The translations under genes and the position numbers were made by a program. From Methanocatella intestini (lineage in GTDB: Archaea; Methanobacteriota; Methanobacteria; Methanobacteriales; Methanobacteriaceae): a DNA stretch of 64,000 nt. Under the pieces are notes generated by a model. That model did not search any database, was not told the DNA's origin, and was given only the letters and a program-made list of their open reading frames with translations. Positions 1 to 10,100 of this stretch are shown one piece after another. The DNA lies in assembly GCF_002252585.1 (NCBI RefSeq), contig NZ_NQLD01000003.1. The stretch is one strand, 5' to 3'. Numbering within the stretch: the stretch's first letter is position 1; each line of letters begins with the position of its first letter.

Positions 1-3000
1 TAATTGAAGAAGGAAGTTTATTTACATTAAATGTATAAACTGCACTGCTTGTTAAATACTTAGCATCACCGTTATAGGTTGCTTCTATTTTATAATCTTC
101 AGCAGTTAAATTTTCAATAGTTACAGTAGCTTTACTGTCTTTAAGCTCAACAACTTGTGATTTACCATTAATAACAACAGTAACATTACCAGTAGCACCA
201 GAAGTAACACTAACAGTCACAACAGCATCTTTACCAATTTCTATNGCTTCTATTTTATAATCTTCAGCAGTTAAATTTTCAATAGTTACAGTAGCTTTAC
301 TGTCTTTAAGCTCAACAACTTGTGATTTACCATTAATAACAACAGTAACATTACCAGTAGCACCAGAAGTAACACTAACAGTCACAACAGCATCTTTACC
401 AATTTCTATATCATCTACAGAAATATCAACTTTTGACTCAAGTTTAGAAACTTTAAATGAAGTACTGTTAGATGAAGTTAAATACTTACCATCACCATTA
501 TAAACAGCAGATACAGTATAATCNCCACTAGCTAAANCTTTAACAGTTAAAGTAGCTTTACCATCTTTAATCCCAACAGTTTCAGTCTTATCACCAACAG
601 TAAAAGTAACATTACCAGTAGCACCAGAAGTAACACTAACAGTCACAACAGCATCTTTACCAATTTCAATATCATCTACAGAAATATCAACTTTTGATTC
701 ATGTTTAGTAACATTAAATGAAGCTGTTGTTTTTGCACTTTCATATTTATTATCTCCATTATATTGAATGGTAGCTGTGTATTGGCCAGCACTTAAATTA
801 CCAATAGATACTGAAGCTTTACCATTTTTAATATTTGCACTTTGTGTAATATTTCCAATAACTACTTCAACACTGCCTGTAGCATCACTAGGAAGTTCAA
901 TATTAATAATAGCTTCTTCACCTACTTTAACATCCTCAACATTAATATCCATATTATAATGAGTATTTTTAACAACAGTTATTGTTCCATTAATAGTTTT
1001 TGAAGCATATTTATCATCCAAATAAGCAATAGTTATATTATATTTTCCAATTGGCAAATTAGGAATATAAACTAATGCAGTTCCATTTAATGCAACTCCA
1101 GTATAATCAACACCATCTAAAGTAACAGTTACATTTCCATTAGCATCCCTCGGTAAACTTACATTAATAATTGCATCCTCACCTACACTAACTTCATCGA
1201 TGATAACAGACATATTATAATCAGAAACACGGAAGACAGTTATTGAAGATGAATTCATTTTAGGACCATAATCATTATCTCCTGAATAAAGAGCACTAAT
1301 AACATGATCTCCATAAGTTAAACCAGTAATATTCACAGTAAAAATATGATTATTATCAATACTTACAACAGTATAATCTTTACCATCAATCATAATAGTA
1401 ACTGTCCCTTTAATCATATCTGGTGAAAGATTAATCTTAGCAACAACAGTTTCATCTACAAAACTGGTATTAGTTGATAAATTCATTCCAATTGATGGAG
1501 ATAATTTAATATGAAGAACACCATTTTTAATAGTTACATTATCTGCATTAAGAACATCATAATACCCTGAAACAGGCATTAAACCGGTAAAATTAGTGCT
1601 AAATACATATAAAAACATTCCATTTTCAATAGTAGATGTAACATTAGTGTTATTAAATATAAATTGCAATTTACCTCCTACAATATGGTTATTGTTATCA
1701 TCTAATAATACTGCAGTAATCCTAACATCATCATTTGGGAAACTTTTAGTTTGATTATCTAAAATTACAAAGGTTATAGGAGTTTTAATAATTCCATTAT
1801 TATAAATTGCAAAATCAGCATTAATGGTATTATTAACTAAATATAGTTCTTTATTATTGTAAATAACATAATTATTGTCTTTAGCTTCAAAATTACAATA
1901 ACTTATAGTTGGATTATATTTTACTCCCAAATAGTAACTTTCCCAATATATAGAACCTCCATTAGCTTGTGCTATATTGTTTGTAAAGTTACAATAAGTT
2001 ACATTAGCTTCAACACATTTCATATATAGTGCTCCACCATTAGCAGTTGCAATATTATCTGTAAATGTAGAATTAATTAAAGTAGGATAACGACCAGTAA
2101 ATGCATTATCTATGTATGGAGAGAAAATTGCTCCACCCTCTTTTGCATCATTTCCTATAAATTTAGAACTATTAGAAATACCTCCAGAAGTAGCCCAATA
2201 TATTGCACCACCCATATTTTTAGCAGAATTATTTATAAATGTACAATTATTTAAAATACCACCACTCCAAGTTTTAAATATAACAGCACCACCATTATTA
2301 CTAGCAAAATTATCTATAAATATACAATTATTTAAAATAGAATTACCTGCTTGTATACCCATAAAAGCACCGGCATTAGTTGCAGAGTTATTTATAAAAA
2401 TACAATTATTAAATGTTGGATTATCATTTACTGCATAAACTGCTCCTCCATCTTGTGCAAAATTATTTTTAAAAGAACAATTATTAATCATTGCAGTAGT
2501 ACCTCCTCCCATATAGAAAGCACCACCATTATTATTATCAAAAATAGAATTAGTAATATTAGTTTTTGAATACATTAGATAAACACTATAACTCTTAACA
2601 TTACCACTGAAATTACTATTCATAATTGATGTGTTTCCTTTAACATTAGAATAAATAACAGAACCATAACCATTATACTTTAATGAACTATTAATAAAAT
2701 TACAATCAAAAATATTCAAATTAAGATTATTAACAATACATCCACCTTTTGATGCAGCAGTATTACTGATAAAGTCGGTTTTATATATATTTAAATCACC
2801 TTTACCAAAAATAGCGCCTCCACCATCCCTTCCTGCAGTATTACTTAAAAAAGTAGAATTAATTACAGTCATATCACCAGTAGAATAAATAGCACCACCA
2901 CCACTATTTCCTGCAGTATTACTTAAAAAAGTAGAATTAATTACAGTCATATCACCAGTAGAATAAATAGCACCACCACCCCACTTTGATGCAGAATTAC

Positions 3001-5116
3001 TCTTAAAAATTGAATCAATAATATTTAAATTATCAATAGAATAAATAGCACCGCCATAAGTTTTTGAAGCTTGATTATTTTCAAAAATACAATTATTTAA
3101 AGTAATTTCGACATTTGCAGATATTGCACCACCAACCTTATTAGCTGATGATTTTCCATTTATAAAACTTAAATTATAAAAAATAAAATTGTCTGCAGTA
3201 TCTTTTATGCTAAACATAGATCTAGTTTTATTTCCTGAAAATATTGCTTTACCCTTGTTATCTGCTTGAATAGTGACATTAGTTGCAGTTATTGAATATG
3301 TTTTTTCAAAAACATACAAACCATCAGCAATATGAACTATTGTGTTATTTTCAAGATTATCTAAAGCATTAGTTAAATTTGTTGGATTATCACTTGATTT
3401 ACCATCACCTCTACCCTCAACAGAAACATAAACTTGATTATAATTAGAATTTCCTAAAATATTAGAATTTTCAGATATGCAACCACTAAAGTTAAGATTA
3501 GACATTAATTTAATTTCATTATTATAATTATTACTTACAGAAGAAGATATTCCAGTATTATTAAATATAACATTATTACTACCACTAACAATTTTAACAC
3601 TAGCGTCCCCTTCAGTTTTATTTGATTGTAACCTATTAGAGGTAACATTAGAATTTATAGCTGAATATAAATATACTGCATAATAACCATTTGTAGAAAC
3701 AGTATTATTATAAATATTATATGTATGGCTACCAGAAGTTATTTGAGAATAACTAATACCATAAATATTAACATTAGTAGTAGCTACAGCTAAATCTTTA
3801 GCATTAACATTAATTATGTTACTATAAACATTAACATAAGTATCTTGGAATTCCATACCAGAAACTAAAGCATAATTATGTGTTCCTGCTCTTCCACTTA
3901 CATTAACATTATTTCTACAAACTTCCAATGAAGTTATGCCATAATAATTTTGTGAATAAATACCAAGACATGGACCATTACAAAGAGCAGTTAAATTATT
4001 ATCACAAATAAGAATATCAACTGCTAAACCAGTAATTTGAATTGGATATGCTGTACCATTACCTCCAGCACCACCTAACGTTGTAACAAGAACATTATTA
4101 TTACTAATAGTTGCATTTTGAAGCTTATAAATATCAATTACATATAAATAATCTACAGATCCACTTGGAGTAAAAGTATCAATTTCAGTAAAATTATTAT
4201 AATCAATAAAGCTATTATTAGAATCAACCATCATAAAACAATCCAATGTTGGATAAAAATCAGAACCAGCATCATTAACAATAGCATAAACATTATTTCT
4301 TATAAAATTAAGATAATTAGAAGATTGAACACCAATACTAAGTACTAAATCTGTATCAGTTGAAGGAAATGGCTTAGAAAAATCAACAGCCCTTAATGGA
4401 AGTGATGCATTAATAATATTATTATAAATGAATGCATAATGACTATTTTTAATTTTAAGACCATAATTATAAATAAGACCAATTTTATTATTACCAATAA
4501 ATTGAATATTACTATTTAATAACTTAAAATTATTTGCATTATCAACAAAAATACCATAACCCTCAGTATTCAAAGGAACAGTAAAATTAATTTTGAGATT
4601 ATCTAATTTAACATTTCCACTAGAAACATAAATACCTGCATAATTATGAGATATGTCTGAATTTGACAAAACTAAATTAATATTAGTCATATTACTATTA
4701 TTCCCATTAATTTTAAAGGGCATATCATAAAAATTATTCCCATTTAAACCTATAATATTTATCGGATTATTAAAAACTAAATTAGTATTTTCAGAAAAAT
4801 TACCCTCAAAATAAATAGTATCTTCAGTACCATTATATATACCATCATTAAAATAACTTCCAAAATTATCAGAAGTTATTATAACATCATCATCACCTAT
4901 TTCTAATAATTCCTCATGATTTAAAGAATTATCAAAAATTTGATTACCGTCAGATTCAACATCATATTCAATAGCATCTATTGAATCATAACTTATAGAT
5001 GTAAAATTATCAATATTTACATCATTTAAATTATTTGCACTTACATTACTTATACTTATAATAATAAGAAAAAATAACATAAGGCAAAACAGAACCTTTT
5101 TATCTTTAAATTTCAT
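1..5116 (-). CDS. Adhesin-like surface protein, C-terminus beyond window
   Basis: Large secreted surface protein of the methanogen adhesin-like class. The start at 5116 gives MKFKDKKVLFCLMLFFLIII, a signal peptide ending near SVSA; the site GGATGGTT lies just upstream, and an in-frame ATG at 5125 is the alternative. Residues about 40-560 and 570-1090 look like right-handed beta-helix repeats, with recurring patterns such as TVINSTFLSNTAG. The second helix opens near residue 563 with VYVSVEGRGDGKSSDNPTN, a motif also found in the neighbouring adhesins. From about residue 1200 to the window edge there are Ig-like repeats of about 87 residues (VDISVDDIEIGKDAVVTVSV). I checked that the frame agrees at the start, at 2872, 664, 403 and 238, and saw no stop, but did not translate every codon. 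Undetermined bases lie at 245, 524 and 537. Specific function and ligand are unknown. Confidence 0.85.
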   Translation of the reverse strand, partial: MKFKDKKVLFCLMLFFLIIISISNVSANNLNDVNIDNFTSISYDSIDAIEYDVESDGNQIFDNSLNHEELLEIGDDDVIITSDNFGSYFNDGIYNGTEDTIYFEGNFSENTNLVFNNPINIIGLNGNNFYDMPFKINGNNSNMTNINLVLSNSDISHNYAGIYVSSGNVKLDNLKINFTVPLNTEGYGIFVDNANNFKLLNSNIQFIGNNKIGLIYNYGLKIKNSHYAFIYNNIINASLPLRAVDFSKPFPSTDTDLVLSIGVQSSNYLNFIRNNVYAIVNDAGSDFYPTLDCFMMVDSNNSFIDYNNFTEIDTFTPSGSVDYLYVIDIYKLQNATISNNNVLVTTLGGAGGNGTAYPIQITGLAVDILICDNNLTALCNGPCLGIYSQNYYGITSLEVCRNNVNVSGRAGTHNYALVSGMEFQDTYVNVYSNIINVNAKDLAVATTNVNIYGISYSQITSGSHTYNIYNNTVSTNGYYAVYLYSAINSNVTSNRLQSNKTEGDASVKIVSGSNNVIFNNTGISSSVSNNYNNEIKLMSNLNFSGCISENSNILGNSNYNQVYVSVEGRGDGKSSDNPTNLTNALDNLENNTIVHIADGLYVFEKTYSITATNVTIQADNKGKAIFSGNKTRSMFSIKDTADNFIFYNLSFINGKSSANKVGGAISANVEITLNNCIFENNQASKTYGGAIYSIDNLNIIDSIFKSNSASKWGGGAIYSTGDMTVINSTFLSNTAGNSGGGAIYSTGDMTVINSTFLSNTAGRDGGGAIFGKGDLNIYKTDFISNTAASKGGCIVNNLNLNIFDCNFINSSLKYNGYGSVIYSNVKGNTSIMNSNFSGNVKSYSVYLMYSKTNITNSIFDNNNGGAFYMGGGTTAMINNCSFKNNFAQDGGAVYAVNDNPTFNNCIFINNSATNAGAFMGIQAGNSILNNCIFIDNFASNNGGAVIFKTWSGGILNNCTFINNSAKNMGGAIYWATSGGISNSSKFIGNDAKEGGAIFSPYIDNAFTGRYPTLINSTFTDNIATANGGALYMKCVEANVTYCNFTNNIAQANGGSIYWESYYLGVKYNPTISYCNFEAKDNNYVIYNNKELYLVNNTINADFAIYNNGIIKTPITFVILDNQTKSFPNDDVRITAVLLDDNNNHIVGGKLQFIFNNTNVTSTIENGMFLYVFSTNFTGLMPVSGYYDVLNADNVTIKNGVLHIKLSPSIGMNLSTNTSFVDETVVAKINLSPDMIKGTVTIMIDGKDYTVVSIDNNHIFTVNITGLTYGDHVISALYSGDNDYGPKMNSSSITVFRVSDYNMSVIIDEVSVGEDAIINVSLPRDANGNVTVTLDGVDYTGVALNGTALVYIPNLPIGKYNITIAYLDDKYASKTINGTITVVKNTHYNMDINVEDVKVGEEAIINIELPSDATGSVEVVIGNITQSANIKNGKASVSIGNLSAGQYTATIQYNGDNKYESAKTTASFNVTKHESKVDISVDDIEIGKDAVVTVSVTSGATGNVTFTVGDKTETVGIKDGKATLTVKXLASXDYTVSAVYNGDGKYLTSSNSTSFKVSKLESKVDISVDDIEIGKDAVVTVSVTSGATGNVTVVINGKSQVVELKDSKATVTIENLTAEDYKIEXIEIGKDAVVTVSVTSGATGNVTVVINGKSQVVELKDSKATVTIENLTAEDYKIEATYNGDAKYLTSSAVYTFNVNKLPSSI
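81..409 (-). repeat. Perfect 164-bp direct repeat joined by an N
   Basis: Bases 81-244 and 246-409 are identical and are separated only by the undetermined base at 245. The reading frame is kept (period 165). The normal Ig-like repeat here is 87 codons (compare 403 with 664), whereas this unit is 55 codons, so one domain appears to lose about 32 residues at the N. Confidence 0.95.
2831..2980 (-). repeat. 78-bp tandem repeat (26 codons) in the beta-helix
   Basis: Bases 2831-2902 and 2909-2980 are identical over 72 bases with a period of 78, encoding two consecutive beta-helix turns with the pattern DMTVINSTFLSNTAG. Confidence 0.9.
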
Positions 5117-5290
5117 TTTAACCATCCAATTTAATAAAGTATACATTAAAAAATATAAAATATACTATAATTAATATTATATTATGTATATTATATAATA
5201 TTTGCTATTTAATCCAATGATATGAATTTATGCTACAAAATACTGAATAAAAGTTAATATAAATAAGAAAAAGATAAAAAAATCTAAACA

Positions 5291-7070
5291 AAGAAGTATT
5301 CTAAAACTCCCATTTTTTTAATTTTTTTTCTATGATGTTTTTATGAATTATTTTGAGATTATGGATTGTTGCTTCGATATTTAAATTTATAATACATTTT
5401 TGTTTTCCTAATCTTTTTAAACCGTTGTAATTTCGTCCTGTTTTTAAAACACCGAATATTGATTCAGTTATGGGCAATCTTTTTTTGTAAATTTTTTTGC
5501 ACATAATCAAAGAAGTAATCATCTTTTAATTTTTCTTTATATTGGGTCTGCTACTTCAGCTATTTCTCTAACTCTGCTAGAAGTGTATGATTTTAGTTTC
5601 GGGGATTGTTTAGATTTAGTTGTTGAATATATTTTATGTAATCATCCATTTATTTTTCTATAATTTTTGAAAGGTAATTTTACTCCTTCTGGACAAATGA
5701 AGTAGTTTTCTACTCTATTTTCTGTAAATTTGCATTTTGCATATTTATTTTTTGATCTATCGCTTTTTCTTTCTGCTTCAGTTCTGTCTGAGATTATTAT
5801 TTTTATATTGTGTTTAAAACAGTATTTTAATGCCTTATCTGTATAATATCCGTTGTCTGCGATGAAAAATTCAGGTTTTGTTTCCAAACTCATGATTGAT
5901 GATTCAATCATGTTTATTAATTGCCTATAATCATTATTTTAAATATTTACTGTGTTATATATTATCATTTGATTTTTTGAGTCTGTTGCTACTTGATAAT
6001 TATAATTGTAACCATATACTCCTTTTTTATCATTCATGAATCTGGATTCAGGATTTCATAAATTAATATCATAATTAGTTTTTGAGGAGTGAAAAGTCTG
6101 TATTTCTTTTAAAAAATCTAATATATGTCTTTTATTTTTTTCAGACATTATACTTTGTTCTAATAATTTTTTTGCAGGATTATTTAGTTTTTTAAGTATT
6201 TTATTGATTTTTAATGTCTTAATTTTATTTTCAAAGTAATTTTTAAGATCTTTTTGAAGTCTAATTTTTTGATTGTTTTTTTCCAGTAATTTTATTTCTT
6301 TTCGACTAGTTCGATTGTTTATTCCAGCGTTTGCTTTTAAAAAAGTTCCATCAATTCCAATTACTTTATTTGATATTAAATTTAGTTCCTGTCCTTTTTT
6401 AACTGTAAAATAGAAGAATTCTGAAATCAATAATTCATTTTCATTTTTGAATTTAGAAATTGTTGATTTACTCAGTTTTTTATTGTTTAAAATGTAATTT
6501 AATGATTCATCATTGTTTTTCACTGCTTTTTCCATTTTCCTACACGTTCTTATTTCTCTTTCGTGACAAACAATTGTTAATCCCAATAATTCTTTTTTAG
6601 AATAAGTTTTTAATCTTCCATTTTTTTGAGGTTCGTGAAATAAATATTCAAATTTATTCAAAAATTCTTTAATTAAATTTTTAATGGTAAATAATGTTAT
6701 TTTTTTCTAAATTAGAACCAGTTTTGCTTAAAATAAAAATAGGTTGTTGTACAGTTGTTAATGTCATTTTTATCACCGAATATTTTAAAAACACAAAACA
6801 ACTTTTTCATCAATAAACCAAAAGGTTTAATTGTTAAAAACAATTAAAATATTAATTGAAGAGAGATTTTGTGTTTTTGTGCTTATTAATACTTTTATCT
6901 CTCTCCATATTTAAATTTATTTTCTAATTTTAATCTATTTTCAATAAAATTTTTTAATATAATTATTTTAAAAGAATAAACAATAATTTACTAAAATTAG
7001 ACAAAATAGATAAGTTTAATAAAAGTTTGATTTAAAATAAAAAAAAATTTGAGAGTTTTAGGACACTCCC
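5291..7070 (-). mobile_element. Decayed IS1182-like insertion sequence
   Basis: An element of about 1.8 kb with one broken transposase gene. The ends carry related inverted repeats: 5295-5309 reads AGTATTCTAAAACTC on the plus strand, and 7053-7067 reads, on the minus strand, AGTGTCCTAAAACTC (13 of 15 bases agree). The left repeat overlaps the transposase stop codon. The element sits between two adhesin-like genes, 44 bases downstream of the stop of the second. I could not identify a target-site duplication. The family assignment rests on the transposase. Confidence 0.75.
5301..6767 (-). pseudogene. Broken IS1182-like transposase
   Basis: The original start is probably the ATG at 6767, preceded by GGTGAT, giving MTLTTVQQPIFILSKTG. 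The frame is lost in an A-run near 6705 and continues at 6661 with LNKFEYLFHEPQKNG. The first fragment (6056-6661) holds the first catalytic aspartate in VIGIDGTFLKANAG. A later fragment (5642-5911) holds FFIADNGYYTDKALKYC, the second aspartate region. The last (5301-5522) carries the usual C-terminal GRNYNGLKRLGKQ block. Several stops and frameshifts separate the parts, so the gene cannot give an active enzyme. The arrangement fits DDE transposases of the IS1182 group (family knowledge). Confidence 0.85.
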
Positions 7071-7093
7071 AAAAAGTAATTTTAATATTTAAA

Positions 7094-7116
7094 TGAAAAA
7101 TATTACTTATTTTTCA
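7094..7116 (-). terminator. Hairpin at the 3' end of the adhesin gene
   Basis: TGAAAAATA and TATTTTTCA form a perfect 9-bp stem around a 5-base loop. The stem includes the stop codon of the 7114-11184 gene. A clear T-run does not follow at once, so termination is inferred from position and structure. Confidence 0.5.
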
Positions 7117-10100
7117 TTGCTTTTTTTGTTTACGATACCCAATGATAAACAATAAAAATACGCATATAACTACAAAAATAATTCCATAAAACAAATTAAT
7201 ATTTGAGGTTGTGTCTTTAGCGGCATTTTTATTAATTTCATAAGATTTTGAGTTATCTCCAGAGTTTGAAACTGACCCACTATCTTTTGCACTAGATGAA
7301 ATACTACTAGTAACTCCTACAGAAATATTTACAAGTTGATTATTGCCAGTTCCTGAATAAATAATATCTGAAACATCAGATACAATATTTTTGATAGATT
7401 CATTATTGTTAAAATCAAAAGTATCATTTACTCCAGATCCACCATTAAATTTAGAATCGCCTTGATTATTTGAATCTTCAGATTTTCCAGGAATAAATGG
7501 ATTTACATGAATATCTTGACCATTTATAACAAAAACATCTTCAGAAACATCTAAACTTGGAACATCTTCACCAGGAATAACAATCTTTCCACCAGAAGAA
7601 TCAGGAACATCTTCACCAGGAATAACAATCTTTCCACCAGAAGAATCAGGAATTGGAACAATTGGTTTATTCCAATCAGAAATAGAAATGTAAGAATTAC
7701 CTCTTTTCTTTAATGTTGCTTCTTCATAAAAAATAATTGAATCAACATCAAAACCATCAGGAAGTACAAATTTACAATTTGTTAAATCACAGAGTCTACT
7801 ATAATCAATATGTATTATCTTCTCCAAATGAGAATCATCAAAAAATATACAATTATTTATTGAACTATATTTAGAGTTTTTTATAGTAATGGCAATACCT
7901 TTACCATTGTTTTTAAAAATACAACCAGTGATATTAGCTCCAAAAGCTCTAACTTCAATAGCATTACCCTGATTCAAATTAGCTAGATTATTTGTAAAAT
8001 TACAATTTGCTACAGTAGTATTTTTTGAATCAATGCAAATTGCACCTCCAATATTGCTTGAAGTATTATTTACAAAATTACAATCATATATAAAACCAAA
8101 ATCACTTTTCCAATATACTGCCCCACCAGTAAAACCGGTATTAGCATTTATAAAATTAGATGATTTTAAAGTACCATTAGCCCCCAACCAAGAAAGAAAA
8201 ACACCATACCCTGACATTGAAGCATTTATAAAATTACAGTATTCTAAATTACCATTAGCCCCATTCCATAAAACACTACCACCCATATTAGACCCAAGAC
8301 CAGTATTTTCTGTAAAATTACAATGGCTTATATTGCCTCCATCACCTTCCCAATAAATAGCTCCTCCGCCAGTAAAATCAAATGCATAATTATCTATAAT
8401 ATTAGATTGGAATAATACTCCATTATTTCCAAGCCAATAAATTGCACCTGCCTTTCCTTTTGCACTATTTTTAGTGAAGTTACAATAACTTACATTACCA
8501 TTATCCCCACGCCAAATTAAAGCTCCACCTTGATTAAACAACTTACCATCTGCACACCTATTTTCTTTAAAATTAGAATATAATATAGTTCCATTAATAC
8601 CCATCCAATAGATTGCACCACCACCAAATCCATTATTTGAGTCCCAATTTCTTGAACTTGTTTTTGCAATATTATTTATAAAAATACAATCTTCAACAAG
8701 CCCAAAAGATCCCATCCAAAATATTGCTCCTGCATTTTCAATAGCAGTATTATTTACAAAATCACATCTTTTAACAGAACCATTATCCCCTGCCCAGTAA
8801 ATAGCTGCACCATAAGTAGGTACTGTTTTTATAGTAATCTCCGTATTATATGATTCATCTTCATGGTACTCATATATTAATCCTAAATATGCTTGGTTGT
8901 TTTTAAAGCTACAATTATCAATAGAACCATTATTACCATCCCAATAAATTGAGCCTCCTTTAGATGCATTTCCATTGACAAAATTTGAATCAATACAAAT
9001 ACCATCAATACCAGACCAATAAACAGCACCACCACAAGAATTAATTCCATTAGCAGTATTTCCAGTGAAATTACAATATTTTATAACTCCTTTAACACCA
9101 GACCAATAAACAGCACCACCACAAGAATCATCAGAATATTTTACATAATTATCTAAAAAAAGAGAATTAGACAGTATTCCATTAATGCCTTCCCATAGTA
9201 TTGCGCCACCTTTATAAGATGCTAAATTAAATGTAAAGTTACAATAATTAATATTCCCATTATCACCAATCCAATAGACAGCTCCAGTAGTTCCATTATT
9301 ATATTTAAAAATAGAATGTTTCAAAGTACCATTATTACCAGTCCAATAAACTACATTACTATTTTCTGATGTAGTGTTTGTAGAAACAGTATTATTTAAG
9401 AAAATACAATCTTCAACAAGTCCAGATAATCCTGTCCAATATAAAACACTATTATTATTAATATTATTATTAATGAAATCACAAGCAACAATAATTCCAT
9501 TATTTCCTGACCATTGAATAAAATTATTTTCAAAAGCATTTCCATTTATGAACTTAAAGCCAAAGCAAGTAACATTATCCCCAAAAACAGAAAATTGATT
9601 TCCAGATAAAATAGATTTACCAATATTATCTGCTTGAAGAATTACATTGTTTTTAGTTATTTTAAGATTATCATAATTATAAAATCCATTAGCAATATGA
9701 ATAATACTGTATTCTTGAAGATTATTAATTGCATTTATAAGAGTTGTAGGATTATCTATACTTACTCCATCACCAGTACCATCTTGTGAAACATAAACAT
9801 TAAATTTGTATTTCTCATTAGGTATGGGTATATTATGAATAACTCTAGGTAATGGATTAACTTGTAAATTAGCAGTTTTAACATATACTTTACTAGCATT
9901 ACCATAATTGGCAGATATTGTTGTTAAACCTTCAACAAATGGAATATATTTATAAATATATTTATTATCGTCTAAAGTAGGTTTAAGAGTAATAAAATTA
10001 TTAACATCAAAAACTAAATTTCCACCAAGTATAATATTATGATTATCATCCACTAAACTAGCATTAATAAGAACATTATAATCATATAAATTACAATTAA

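Noticed and set aside
1..5116. CRISPR-like array, because of regular short repeats
   Set aside because: Repeats are in-frame protein turns of varying length (78, 99, 261 bases) inside one open reading frame, with no constant repeats and unique spacers.
5281..5300. Target-site duplication of the insertion element
   Set aside because: The AT-rich flanks at 5281-5294 and 7068-7080 offer only chance matches; no duplication could be defined.
8033..8356. Long open frames on the strand opposite the adhesin genes (also 2112-2438, 10201-10578, 44682-44951, 48039-48299)
   Set aside because: They are mirror frames of repeated Asn/Gly-rich beta-helix codons, lack ribosome binding sites and encode low-complexity peptides.
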